Assembly (NCBI GenBank): GCA_017416505.1
Contig: JAFQCI010000146.1
Location: 1 to 64,000, forward strand
Direction: 5' to 3'
DNA: 64,000 nucleotides
Source of the DNA: Lachnospiraceae bacterium
GTDB lineage: Bacteria; Bacillota_A; Clostridia; Lachnospirales; Lachnospiraceae
Positions within the stretch are counted from its first letter, which is position 1; every line of letters begins with the position of its first letter. A program made the translations under genes and the position numbers. Below are positions 48,290 through 57,037 of the stretch, one piece after another. The notes under the pieces were generated by a model. It was not told where the DNA came from and made no database searches. It was given only the letters and a program-made list of their open reading frames with translations.

Positions 48290-48315
48290 AACAACCCCTG
48301 TTTCCAGGAGTTGTT
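48290..48315 (-). terminator. terminator after the Cys-rich orphan gene
   Basis: Arms AACAACCCCTG / CAGGAGTTGTT (one mismatch) followed on the minus strand by TTTTTA. Apart from this hairpin, 48054-48427 shows no gene that I would support. Confidence 0.65.
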
Positions 48316-48427
48316 TCTTCTCAGTGAACATTTCTTTTATTTTACTTGGTCGCATTCTACGACCAAATCTTTTATTAAACTTTCTTTAGGCTCACGTCCT
48401 ATGCGCATTTAATTGTATTACTTTACA

Positions 48428-49156
48428 TTATTTTTTAAGAAGCCGAAAATCTCCCACGCCTTCATTAGAATGAGTACTAATATACATTTGAGTAAAATCA
48501 GTAATGGAAGCTAATATTTTTCCTTCTTTCTTATGCACCCCAACCACAATTTCATAATTTTCACATTCCATTACAGCAAAATCAATATCACACTCTTCTA
48601 AACAGCCATACAAATTTTTATTATTTTTAGGATTGAGAAAAATATATACATCATAATAACTATTTTCAGAAGCTATGAGTTCTATCGTGTATTTATTTTT
48701 CTTTTCAAAATTTTTTGATATACTTCGCTTCATAATTTCGGTTGAAAAAGTAATCGCTGAAATCAACTCATAATCTACAATACTATCAATGTTTTCTCTA
48801 TCATATTCACAATAAGAGTTCAATGGATTGTCTTTGGAAACAACCGCGCCATTGTAATATAAGGTTCTATGCAATCTATTATAATGCCTTGTAGTATGAA
48901 TCTGTCCATACAAAAAATCTTCATCTATATCAACAAAACAACTTTCGCTCCATTGTTTCCTGCAACTTCCTTTATTTTTGCATTGAAATCTACAATAAAT
49001 ATCTTTCAAATAAGTTTTAGTATATCCTGGAGTAATAATAATATCTCTTTTTCCACATTTTATTATACAACAAATCTTTTTTACTTGATTTTCATTATTA
49101 GAACACATTAGTATGTATAATTCATTTTTATTGTTTCCACTAAACTTATATTTCAT
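48428..49156 (-). CDS. hypothetical Cys-rich protein
   Basis: The start MKYKFSGNNKNEL at 49156 follows AAAGGAG. The 242-residue product is soluble with no signal. The N-terminal half has eight or more cysteines (KKICCIIKCGKR, YCRFQCKNKGSCRKQW), which suggests metal binding. The C-terminal half (TIELIASENSYYDVYIFLNP, DIDFAVMECENYEIVVG) is beta-rich. No family is recognised. It is an orphan with its own terminator and AT-rich codon use. Confidence 0.65.
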   Translation of the reverse strand: MKYKFSGNNKNELYILMCSNNENQVKKICCIIKCGKRDIIITPGYTKTYLKDIYCRFQCKNKGSCRKQWSESCFVDIDEDFLYGQIHTTRHYNRLHRTLYYNGAVVSKDNPLNSYCEYDRENIDSIVDYELISAITFSTEIMKRSISKNFEKKNKYTIELIASENSYYDVYIFLNPKNNKNLYGCLEECDIDFAVMECENYEIVVGVHKKEGKILASITDFTQMYISTHSNEGVGDFRLLKK

Positions 49157-49472
49157 CGTCTGCTCCTTTCTTAACAACATTCGCTTTAACTTTATCAAAA
49201 TATTTACAGATATTTTTCAACAACTTGTAACAAGAATCATACAACTTTACATCATAGCTCTGATAATGGTTTCCTATACTCAATGGAATACTGTCTTGCT
49301 CCTATTCTTGCAAATATATTCACATCATCTAATAAATAATCTTTGAAATTTGATACCTTCAAAGTTCTATCATCTATATTATTATTTTACCTTTCTTATT
49401 AAAGGATGACTATATATCCCCTTACTCAAATAGAGGTTCCCATAAAATTTACTACCGACTCTCCTTGAAAAT

Positions 49473-50075
49473 CTATGAATCAATATTTAAGATTTTTCTT
49501 TCCATATTAAAAATATTCGTTAGTGCTTCGATATCCTCTCGTAACCATTCATTGCATTCATCATAAAAATATTGTTCCTTTTTCTTCTTAAAAATTCTAT
49601 GAGGTTTCTTTTTCGAATTATCATATATGTGACAAATATCACTCACTTCCACAACATCTTTTACCAATTTTAATGCCCTATCATATCTTGCAACAATTTT
49701 ATCTTCCGGAACATCATGTCCACCTGCTACTACTCTTGCCTTTACTCTAAAAACATTTATCAAAGGATCCGCTGTCAAAATATAATAACATCTAATAAAA
49801 TAACCTTTTTCTTTGCCTCTACGCAAAAGATTCAAATTTCTATCCGTTGACATAACTGTTTCAAAACAAAACTCCTGCACATTTTCCAAATATTCTTCTC
49901 TCTGCTTTTCTGCTATTTGTGCAGCTTCCATATCAGAACACTTCAGATTCTTTTTAATTTCATCCGCATTAATGTAAGCGATTGGTGGTTTTAATAATTC
50001 TGTAAAAGTGCTTTTACCAGAGCCATTCGGCCCAGCAAATACAACTATTTCAGGCTTCTTTTGTAATTCTTTCAC
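49473..50075 (-). CDS. zeta-toxin-like P-loop kinase
   Basis: The start is GTG at 50075 after GAGAGGGG. The 200-residue product has P-loop FAGPNGSGKSTF and the substrate-site region INADEIK; the Arg-rich segment and RYDRALKLVK fit zeta-toxin family kinases, which phosphorylate UDP-N-acetylglucosamine. FETVMSTDRNL is the family's conserved loop. It overlaps the small gene upstream by 26 bases. The pair resembles an antitoxin-toxin operon. Confidence 0.85.
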   Translation of the reverse strand: MKELQKKPEIVVFAGPNGSGKSTFTELLKPPIAYINADEIKKNLKCSDMEAAQIAEKQREEYLENVQEFCFETVMSTDRNLNLLRRGKEKGYFIRCYYILTADPLINVFRVKARVVAGGHDVPEDKIVARYDRALKLVKDVVEVSDICHIYDNSKKKPHRIFKKKKEQYFYDECNEWLREDIEALTNIFNMERKILNIDS

Positions 50076-50271
50076 TATAACGCCCCTCTCTCATCTTTTT
50101 CCCAACAACAACCCTCGAACCATCACTATACTCTTGATATATTGTCTGTGTTTCGCCATCATATATAACTACCGGATTATCCATTGCCTTTTGCTTTTCA
50201 ATTTCAATCTTGACTGCCGCATTGGCACGTTTTACTACTTGTGAATCGGTAATATATTCATTGCGTTCCAT
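50050..50271 (-). CDS. small protein upstream of the zeta-like kinase, putative antitoxin
   Basis: This is a 73-residue protein (MERNEYITDSQVVKRANAA) with an N-terminal helix, KIEIEKQKAMDNPVV and a short strand pair (YDGETQTIYQEYSDGSRVV). Small size and overlap with the downstream kinase are typical of an antitoxin. A GAGGAGGC ribosome site precedes it. No characterised epsilon family match is apparent. Confidence 0.7.
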   Translation of the reverse strand: MERNEYITDSQVVKRANAAVKIEIEKQKAMDNPVVIYDGETQTIYQEYSDGSRVVVGKKMREGRYSERITKEA

Positions 50272-50330
50272 AATTCTCTTGCCTCCTCACTATCTATCCT
50301 TATTATATTCAAATACCATATAAAAAATAG

Positions 50331-50383
50331 AGGAGCGAAACAAAACAATGTATTTTTTATAATCATTGTTTCGCTTCGCTCCT
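50331..50383 (-). terminator. terminator after the GGGtGRT gene
   Basis: A long stem, AGGAGCGAAAC against GCTTCGCTCCT plus inner AAACAATG / CATTGTTT, followed on the minus strand by CTATTTTTTAT. Confidence 0.88.
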
Positions 50384-50410
50384 ACCTATTTAAAATTTAT
50401 ATTACTAATA

Positions 50411-51421
50411 TTAGAACTTTCCAGCGTCTGCTGCTTCCTGAATACTTACAGCAACAGCTACAGTCATACCAACCATAGGATTGTTACCAGCACCGATAAG
50501 TCCCATCATTTCTACGTGAGCAGGAACGGAAGAAGAACCAGCGAACTGAGCATCTGAGTGCATACGTCCCATAGTATCTGTCATACCATAAGAAGCAGGA
50601 CCTGCTGCCATGTTATCTGGGTGAAGAGTACGTCCTGTACCACCACCAGAAGCTACTGAGAAGTATTTCTTTCCTTGTTCGATACATTCTTTCTTATAAG
50701 TACCTGCAACTGGATGTTGGAATCTTGTAGGGTTAGTTGAGTTACCAGTGATAGAAACGTCAACACCTTCCTTATGCATGATAGCAACACCTTCACAAAC
50801 ATCGTTTGCACCGTAGCAGTTTACTTTTGCACGAAGACCATCTGAGTATGCTTTTCTGGATACTTCTTTAACAGTGTTTGTATATGGGTCATATTCTGTT
50901 TCTACGAATGTAAATCCGTTGATACGAGAAATAATCTGAGCTGCATCTTTACCAAGACCGTTTAAGATAACACGTAATGGTTTTTTACGAACCTTGTTTG
51001 CTTTTTCAGCAATACCGATTGCACCTTCAGCAGCTGCGAAAGATTCGTGACCAGCTAAGAATGCGAAACATTCAGTTTCTTCTTCCAATAACATCTTACC
51101 AAGGTTACCATGTCCAAGACCTACTTTACGAGTATCTGCAACAGAACCTGGGATACAGAAAGCCTGAAGACCTTCACCGATTGCAGCAGCAGCGTCAGCA
51201 GCTCTCTTACAACCTTTTTTAATTGCGATAGCTGCACCTGTAATATAAGCCCAGCAAGCATTTTCAAAGCAGATTGGCTGAATGCCTTTTACCATAGCAT
51301 ATACGTCTAAACCTGCATCTTTTGTAATTTTTTCAGCTTCTTCAAGAGAAGCGATTCCATAACTGTTTAAAACTGCATTGATCTGATCAATACGTCTTTC
51401 ATATGATTCAAATAAAGCCAT
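50411..51421 (-). CDS. GGGtGRT protein
   Basis: The 336-residue protein carries the naming motif in VASGGGTGRTLHPDNMAAG near residue 256. It is a clostridial family always found beside an NifU-like scaffold protein and is thought to act in iron-sulfur or metal metabolism, though its biochemistry is not known. Other conserved blocks are ACWAYITGAAIAIKKG and HGNLGKMLLEEETECFAF. It begins 20 bases after the scaffold gene stop. Confidence 0.93.
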   Translation of the reverse strand: MALFESYERRIDQINAVLNSYGIASLEEAEKITKDAGLDVYAMVKGIQPICFENACWAYITGAAIAIKKGCKRAADAAAAIGEGLQAFCIPGSVADTRKVGLGHGNLGKMLLEEETECFAFLAGHESFAAAEGAIGIAEKANKVRKKPLRVILNGLGKDAAQIISRINGFTFVETEYDPYTNTVKEVSRKAYSDGLRAKVNCYGANDVCEGVAIMHKEGVDVSITGNSTNPTRFQHPVAGTYKKECIEQGKKYFSVASGGGTGRTLHPDNMAAGPASYGMTDTMGRMHSDAQFAGSSSVPAHVEMMGLIGAGNNPMVGMTVAVAVSIQEAADAGKF

Positions 51422-51441
51422 TATAGTTTCCTCCTCTTTCT

Positions 51442-52146
51442 CTATTTCACTTCTTCGTCTGTTCTAGGGTCAATAATCTTAACAGCATCAGCAACACGTC
51501 CATATTGTCCGCAAGCTTTTTCGTAAGCAGTGTTAGGGTCATCACCTTTTTTGATGAAGTCTGTCATCTTACCAAGGCTAACAAATTTATAACCGATGAT
51601 TTGGTCATCAGCATCAAGAGCGATACCAGTAACATAACCTTCAGCCATTTCTAAGTAACGAGGACCTTTCTTAAGTGTTCCGTACATAGTACCAACCTGA
51701 GAACGTAATCCTTTTCCTAAATCTTCAAGACCTGCACCGATTGCAAGACCGTCTTCAGAGAATGCACTCTGAGTACGTCCGTAAACGATTTGTAAGAATA
51801 ATTCTCTCATTGCTGTATTAATAGCATCACAAACTAAGTCAGTATTTAATGCTTCAAGGATAGTTCTTCCTGGTAAAATTTCAGCTGCCATAGCTGCTGA
51901 GTGAGTCATACCTGAACATCCGATAGTTTCTACTAATGCTTCTTGAATGATACCTTCTTTTACATTTAAAGATAACTTACAAGCACCTTGCTGTGGAGCA
52001 CACCAGCCAATACCGTGTGTAAAACCAGAGATATCTTTAACATCTTTTGCTTTCACCCATTTTGCTTCTTCTGGGATAGGTGCACAACCGTGATTAACGC
52101 CTTGTGCTACTGTACACATTTTTTCAACTTCATGTGAGTAAATCAT
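51442..52146 (-). CDS. iron-sulfur cluster assembly scaffold protein (NifU-like)
   Basis: This 234-residue protein resembles the IscU/NifU N-terminal scaffold fold, with conserved segments SLNVKEGIIQEALVETIGC, SGMTHSAAMAAEILPGRTI and GLAIGAGLEDLGKGLRSQ. Cys and Asp residues for cluster assembly are present (TIGCSGM, CAPQQGAC). It is the first gene of the two-gene unit with GGGtGRT. AAAGGAG precedes the ATG. A leader of over 100 nt with a nested hairpin (52188-52218) lies upstream. Confidence 0.9.
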   Translation of the reverse strand: MIYSHEVEKMCTVAQGVNHGCAPIPEEAKWVKAKDVKDISGFTHGIGWCAPQQGACKLSLNVKEGIIQEALVETIGCSGMTHSAAMAAEILPGRTILEALNTDLVCDAINTAMRELFLQIVYGRTQSAFSEDGLAIGAGLEDLGKGLRSQVGTMYGTLKKGPRYLEMAEGYVTGIALDADDQIIGYKFVSLGKMTDFIKKGDDPNTAYEKACGQYGRVADAVKIIDPRTDEEVK

Positions 52147-52187
52147 GTTGAAACTCCTTTCAAAAATAAATTCGTTAATTCGTTGAG

Positions 52188-52218
52188 GTTTCGCTACCGT
52201 TCACCTAGGAACTGAAAC
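52188..52218 (-). promoter_or_regulatory. nested hairpin in the leader of the scaffold/GGGtGRT operon
   Basis: On the minus strand GTTTC-GTTC pairs with GAAC-GAAAC in a nested stem, about 40 nt before the ATG. The rest of the 333-base gap (52147-52479) shows no gene. Function unknown; iron- or stress-responsive control would be plausible. Confidence 0.35.
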
Positions 52219-52479
52219 AAGTTTTCCTCTGTATTGATTTTTCCTGACACTCTTTGATAAAAAGTCTCAAAAACAATACCTTGTTCCTATTTTCTCACAA
52301 ACTTCTGAAATAGTCTAGTTTTTTTTTTAATTTTTAGCAACAATTCAAAGGGAAATCAAAAATTTTACTATTTTCACACAATTTACGATGCCCTGAAAAC
52401 AAGAAATCCAATTTTATCCATCATTCTTTTTATTATGAAACCCATGCCAAAATACCTTTTGACTCCAACATTTTTATTA

Positions 52480-53490
52480 TTACTGATTGTGATTGATTTG
52501 AAAGTTTTCCTCTAATCCTTCGGAATACACTACTTCCCCATCTTTCGTGATAAAAACAGCATAAATCCCCTCCAGGGAATCAATGAGTTCCATGCCCTTT
52601 TCTTTTCCCAAAATAAAACAAGTGGTACTTAAAGCGTCTGCCCTTGCTGCCTCCTTTGCCAATATGGTAACTCCTACCAAATCACTTTCGCAAGGATATC
52701 CGGTATCCGGATTTAAAATATGATGATAAAAAATACCATCCACAGTAAAACAGCGTTCATAAATTCCGGAAGAAACTGCCGCATAATCCTTCAATCCAAC
52801 TGTTCCAATGACTTCTTTTCTGTCTTCAAAGGGTTTTTGTATCCCTATGTTAAACTCTGTTCCATCCGGTTTCCCACCAATTAAAACAATGTTTCCCCCT
52901 AAATCAATAATGGCACTTTCCACACCATTAGAAACCAGATACTCCTTTAATTTATCTGCAATATAACCTTTGGCAACAGCTCCAAGGTCAATACCAGTAT
53001 CCCCATTTTTCTTTATCACTCTTCCGTTTTCTAACTGTAGGTTTTCGTATCCTACATTTTCTAATTCCTTTGACAATATTTCTTCCTCTGGTACTACCGG
53101 TTCCAACGAAGAAAAATCCCAAAGACTGCTTACCGGTTCAATGGTAACGTCAAAGGCACCATCCGTTAATTCGCTGTACTCCATTGATAATTCCAACAAT
53201 TCATATACTTCTTCCGAAACCTCATATTCTCCCGCCTCTTTCTGATTAAACTGACTCACTTCGCTGTCCGGTAACGTCCTGCTTAGCATCTGTTCGTACT
53301 CTTCACACAAGTCAAAACACTCTTCTATCAGTTCCATATCCTGATGGTCATATAAAGTAATCGTAACATAAGTATTTAGCATGATTTTCGTTTTGCTCAT
53401 TGGTTCTTTGGCTTTTGCATTACATCCTGTTATTACAAGCAAAACCATACTAAGCAACAAAGCTGTTAAACTAGCTTTTTTATTTTTCAT
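52480..53490 (-). CDS. apbE: FAD:protein FMN transferase
   Basis: This enzyme attaches FMN to Thr residues of target flavoproteins such as RnfG/NqrC, outside the membrane. It has 336 residues and is a lipoprotein: LLVITGCNAK is the lipobox with Cys at about residue 23. Conserved segments are MLNTYVTITLYD, SLWDFSS, GTGIDLGAVAKGYIADKL-like GDTGIDLGAVAKGY and HHILNPDTGYPCES. No Rnf operon is in view, so the substrate protein is elsewhere. Confidence 0.95.
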   Translation of the reverse strand: MKNKKASLTALLLSMVLLVITGCNAKAKEPMSKTKIMLNTYVTITLYDHQDMELIEECFDLCEEYEQMLSRTLPDSEVSQFNQKEAGEYEVSEEVYELLELSMEYSELTDGAFDVTIEPVSSLWDFSSLEPVVPEEEILSKELENVGYENLQLENGRVIKKNGDTGIDLGAVAKGYIADKLKEYLVSNGVESAIIDLGGNIVLIGGKPDGTEFNIGIQKPFEDRKEVIGTVGLKDYAAVSSGIYERCFTVDGIFYHHILNPDTGYPCESDLVGVTILAKEAARADALSTTCFILGKEKGMELIDSLEGIYAVFITKDGEVVYSEGLEENFQINHNQ

Positions 53491-53580
53491 TTAATTTTAA
53501 TCTCCATTCCCACGCTATATTTTTACAATAAATATCCATTTAAAATAACTTGTAAACCCTTAACACATATTGCATCTATC

Positions 53581-53655
53581 GTTACTGTTCACGTGTGAAC
53601 AACAACCATCTATCTACCCAAGATACAAGTGTCTGTTTACTATAAGAACAGTAAC
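53581..53655. repeat. dispersed palindromic element, copy 6
   Basis: Outer arms GTTACTGTTC / GAACAGTAAC are perfect and 75 bp apart end to end. The left end carries its own imperfect palindrome (GTTCAC / GTGAAC). It lies between divergent apbE and zur. Confidence 0.75.
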
Positions 53656-53700
53656 TCATCATACACCAGCAGCCAAACCTCGTCAAGAGTGAGTTGTCCC

Positions 53701-53751
53701 TTGACAATTTTTACTTTACTTATTATAATATGAATCTGAAATTCGATTTCA
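53701..53751 (+). promoter_or_regulatory. zur promoter and candidate Zur box
   Basis: TTGACA (53701-53706), 17 bases, TATAAT (53724-53729): a perfect consensus. At +1 is TGAAATTCGATTTCA (53737-53751), a 7-1-7 inverted repeat of the Fur/Zur type. It is placed to block transcription of the regulator and zinc transporter genes when zinc is sufficient. Confidence 0.7.
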
Positions 53752-53784
53752 ATTTCAAATTGTGACATTTCCTTGGAGGATTTT

Positions 53785-54192
53785 ATGGGACAAAATACAG
53801 AATATAAAACGAAGCAAAAAGAAGCGATTTATCAATATTTATTGGAACATAAAGAAAAACATCTTACCATTGATGAGATTTTAGAATATTTCCTTAGTTC
53901 TCAACAAAAAATCGGAAGAACTACGATTTATCGATACTTAGAGAAGCTGGTTGAAAAGGGCGAAGTCCGAAAATACTTTATTGAAGAAGGGGTGAGTGCC
54001 TGCTATCAGCTTATTACAAAGGGTTCTTGCTGTAACGAGCATTTCCATGCAAAATGTACGAAATGTGGCACTCTTTATCATGTAGAATGTTCTTCTCTCT
54101 TACAAATCGGAGAACATTTGAAAGAACATCATAACTTTATCATTGACCACACAAAAACTGTTTTTTATGGAATTTGCGAAAAATGCCATTGA
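53785..54192 (+). CDS. zur: Fur-family zinc uptake regulator
   Basis: The start MGQNTEYKTKQKEA at 53785 follows GGAGG. The 135-residue product has a winged helix (about residues 8-75, containing GRTTIYRYLEKLVEKG) and a C-terminal dimerisation domain. The structural zinc motif CTKCGTLYHVEC and the final CEKCH are visible. Its position upstream of znuACB and its own zinc-type operator identify it as Zur rather than Fur or PerR, though this is inferred. Confidence 0.88.
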   Translation: MGQNTEYKTKQKEAIYQYLLEHKEKHLTIDEILEYFLSSQQKIGRTTIYRYLEKLVEKGEVRKYFIEEGVSACYQLITKGSCCNEHFHAKCTKCGTLYHVECSSLLQIGEHLKEHHNFIIDHTKTVFYGICEKCH

Positions 54193-54243
54193 TGTTTTAT
54201 CATGTGATTGTTTATAACATTTTGAAAGGAACTGTAAATCGAA

Positions 54244-55278
54244 ATGAATAGGATTAAAAAAATTCTCGTTTCCTTTTCTTTGATTTTGACATTATTTCTA
54301 CTTTGTGGATGTAATGCACCCTATCAGAAAAGTGACGATAAACTGGTAGTGGTAACTACGATTTTCCCATACTATGATTTTGTAAGGGAACTTGGAACCA
54401 CTAATATAGAACTTCATTTATTAATTACGCCGGGAATGGACTCCCATTCTTACGAACCCACTCCTTCTGATTTAATATTGTTACAAAATGCCGATTTACT
54501 CATATACAATGGTGGTGAAGCAGAGGTATGGGTGGAAGAAATTTTACAAAGCATTGATACTTCTAACCTTTCTACTTTATGTATGATGGACTATGTTGAA
54601 TTGATAGAAGAAGAACACGATGGAGAACATCATCATCATAACCACAACCACGATGAGTCTTGTCCATTTGACTCCTCACAAGATGATTCAGAAGAACATC
54701 ACGAAGAGGAACATTCAGAGGAAGAACACGATTCTGAACTTGTTTACGATGAACATATCTGGACATCCCCTAAAAATGCTATTTTGATTATTGAGGCCAT
54801 TAAAAATCAATTATGTGAACTTGATAGCACCCATATGGAAGAATATGAAGCAAATTATGAGTCCTATCGACTTGAATTAATAGAATTAGACCAGGCCTTT
54901 GAAGATACCATACAAAATGCTAAAACCAATGTCATTGTGGTAGGAGATAAATTTCCATTTCAATATTTTGTAAGCCACTATGGACTGGAGCATTATGCAG
55001 CGTTTCCTGCCTGCAGTTCCGAAGTAGAGCCTAGTGTAAAAACCATGATATCTCTTGTTGATACCATAAAAGCAGAGCATCTTAGTACGGTATTTTATAC
55101 AGAATCCACAAACAATACAAAAGTTACCGCCACTATCTGTGAAGAAACAGGTGCAGATTCTTTATTACTACACTCCTGCCACACTGTCACGAACCAGGAA
55201 TTGGAGGATGGAACTTCTTACTTAAGTATTATGTGGAAAAATGTAGAAGCATTAGAGAAAGGATTAAATACACCATGA
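54244..55278 (+). CDS. znuA: zinc ABC transporter substrate-binding lipoprotein
   Basis: The 344-residue product has lipobox LLCGCNA, Cys at about residue 23. It belongs to the ZnuA-like class, with metal ligand regions TPGMDSHSYEP and YDEHIWTSPKNA. A His/Asp-rich loop (GEHHHHNHNHDESC, EHHEEEHSEEEHD) between them is typical of zinc rather than manganese binders. ATG of the ATPase overlaps its stop. Confidence 0.94.
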   Translation: MNRIKKILVSFSLILTLFLLCGCNAPYQKSDDKLVVVTTIFPYYDFVRELGTTNIELHLLITPGMDSHSYEPTPSDLILLQNADLLIYNGGEAEVWVEEILQSIDTSNLSTLCMMDYVELIEEEHDGEHHHHNHNHDESCPFDSSQDDSEEHHEEEHSEEEHDSELVYDEHIWTSPKNAILIIEAIKNQLCELDSTHMEEYEANYESYRLELIELDQAFEDTIQNAKTNVIVVGDKFPFQYFVSHYGLEHYAAFPACSSEVEPSVKTMISLVDTIKAEHLSTVFYTESTNNTKVTATICEETGADSLLLHSCHTVTNQELEDGTSYLSIMWKNVEALEKGLNTP

Positions 55279-55991
55279 ATGAATTATTAGCTTGTAATAA
55301 TGTCAGTTTTGGATATGAAAATATCATTGCCATCTCTGAAGTATCCTTTTCCCTAAAGGAAGGGGAATATCTTTGCGTTGTCGGTGAAAATGGTTCCGGT
55401 AAAAGTACCTTAATGAAAGGATTGTTAGGGTTATTAAAACCATTGAAAGGGGAACTGGTTTTAGATGAATCACTACAGAAAAGTTCCATTGGCTACCTGC
55501 CACAACAAACAGACCTTCAAAAAGATTTTCCAGCAACGGTTTTCGAGGTTGTACTTTCCGGTTGTTTAAAACAGCGAGGACTTCTCCCTTTTTATAGCAA
55601 GAAAGAAAAAGAAATTGCCATGAAAAATCTTAAACGCCTTGGCATGGAAGAATTCAAATCCCGACCATATAAGGAACTTTCTGGAGGACAACAACAAAGA
55701 GTGTTAATCGCAAGGGCTTTATGTGCCACCGACCAATTACTAATTTTAGACGAACCGGTTACGGGACTAGACCCTGCGGCTACCATGGAATTGTATCAAT
55801 TAATCAAACATTTAAATCAAAAATATAAGGTTGCTATTATTATGGTAACTCATGATATTAAATCTGCCGTAAATCAAGCTGATTTGGTTTTACACTTAGG
55901 ACAAACCCAGTTATTCTTTGGCACTGTGGAAGAATACAAACAGAGCGAAATCGGTAGTAGTTTTTTAAATCTAGGAAAGGAAGGAAAATAA
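55275..55991 (+). CDS. znuC: zinc ABC transporter ATPase
   Basis: The start MNELLACNNVSFGYE at 55275 overlaps the znuA stop as ATGA. The 238-residue product has Walker A GENGSGKSTL, Q-loop GYLPQQTD, signature [11 protein letters not shown], Walker B LLILDEPVTGLD and switch MVTHDIK. It powers zinc import with ZnuA and ZnuB and sits two bases upstream of the permease gene. Confidence 0.94.
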   Translation: MNELLACNNVSFGYENIIAISEVSFSLKEGEYLCVVGENGSGKSTLMKGLLGLLKPLKGELVLDESLQKSSIGYLPQQTDLQKDFPATVFEVVLSGCLKQRGLLPFYSKKEKEIAMKNLKRLGMEEFKSRPYKELSGGQQQRVLIARALCATDQLLILDEPVTGLDPAATMELYQLIKHLNQKYKVAIIMVTHDIKSAVNQADLVLHLGQTQLFFGTVEEYKQSEIGSSFLNLGKEGK

Positions 55992-55993
55992 AT

Positions 55994-56839
55994 ATGAGCG
56001 GATTTTGGTATGATGTCTTTTCTTATGGATTTTTAGGTCGTGCATTTTTAGTCGGCTGCCTGGTTTCCCTTTGCTCCTCCCTGCTTGGAGTCATTTTGGT
56101 ACTAAAACGCTATTCCATGATTGGAGATGGACTTTCCCATGTTTCCTTTGGTGCTTTGTCTGTGGCTGTAGCTTTAGGCTTTGCCCCTTTAAAAGTTTCC
56201 ATTCCTGTGGTAATACTTGCTGCCTTTTTCCTTTTACGCATCCGTAACTCTAAACGAATCAAAAGCGATGCTGCTATTGCAGTCATCTCTTCCAGTTCCC
56301 TTGCCATCGGTGTCATCGCCACCTCGCTTTCCACAGGTATGACCACTGATGTTTGCAGTTATATGTTTGGTAGTGTACTTGCCATGAATCAGGAAGATGT
56401 AGTGTTGAGTATTATACTTTCCATCGTGGTATTACTGCTTTTTGTTTTATGTTATCATAAAATTTTTGCAGTTACCTTTGATGAAAGTTTCGCCTGTGCA
56501 ACCGGGGTAAATGTTGGATTTTATAATTTGTTACTTGCAATTTTAACTGCCATTACCATTGTTTTAGGTATGAGAATGATGGGGGCAATGCTGATTTCCA
56601 GCTTAATTATTTTTCCTGCTCTTACTTCCATGCGGGTATTCAAAAGCTTCAAAATAGTTACTATCAGTTCCGGAGTTCTTTCCATCATCTGCTTTATTTT
56701 AGGTATGATGGGTTCTTATTTTTATTCCATTCCGGTGGGTGCCAGTGTTGTGGTAATAAATCTGTGCTTTTTATTGGTTGGATTCCTGATTGAATCTATT
56801 AAAAATAAAAAACAATTGCGTTCTTCCATTCAGAATTAA
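55994..56839 (+). CDS. znuB: zinc ABC transporter permease
   Basis: This 281-residue membrane protein has eight predicted helices of the ABC-3 family. Conserved segments are LKRYSMIGDGLSHVSFGAL, ISSSSLAIGVIATSL and GMRMMGAMLISSLIIFPAL. It ends the zur-znuACB transcript; the terminator at 56874-56919 follows. Confidence 0.93.
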   Translation: MSGFWYDVFSYGFLGRAFLVGCLVSLCSSLLGVILVLKRYSMIGDGLSHVSFGALSVAVALGFAPLKVSIPVVILAAFFLLRIRNSKRIKSDAAIAVISSSSLAIGVIATSLSTGMTTDVCSYMFGSVLAMNQEDVVLSIILSIVVLLLFVLCYHKIFAVTFDESFACATGVNVGFYNLLLAILTAITIVLGMRMMGAMLISSLIIFPALTSMRVFKSFKIVTISSGVLSIICFILGMMGSYFYSIPVGASVVVINLCFLLVGFLIESIKNKKQLRSSIQN

Positions 56840-56873
56840 ATTCTGATACTTCTATATATATCACAATCGCCCA

Positions 56874-56919
56874 AAAGGAGAGCTTTTTAGAAGGCTTACA
56901 TTCTAAACTGCTCTCCTTT
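56874..56919 (+). terminator. terminator after znuB
   Basis: Arms AAAGGAGAGC / GCTCTCCTTT with an inner TTTTAGAA / TTCTAAA stem, followed by T-rich sequence. Confidence 0.85.
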
Positions 56920-57037
56920 ATATTTTTATCGTAATCTAGGTAATTGCAAAACTATAATATTCTATTATTATAAGAGTGATACAAGTTTTGAATAGTTTCA
57001 CAATTACCTAATTTCTGAACTTCTCAGGTATGCTTCC

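Noticed and set aside
48067..48294. 75-codon minus-strand ORF upstream of the HTH gene
   Set aside because: It overlaps the ribosome site and start of the XRE gene, and has no ribosome site of its own.
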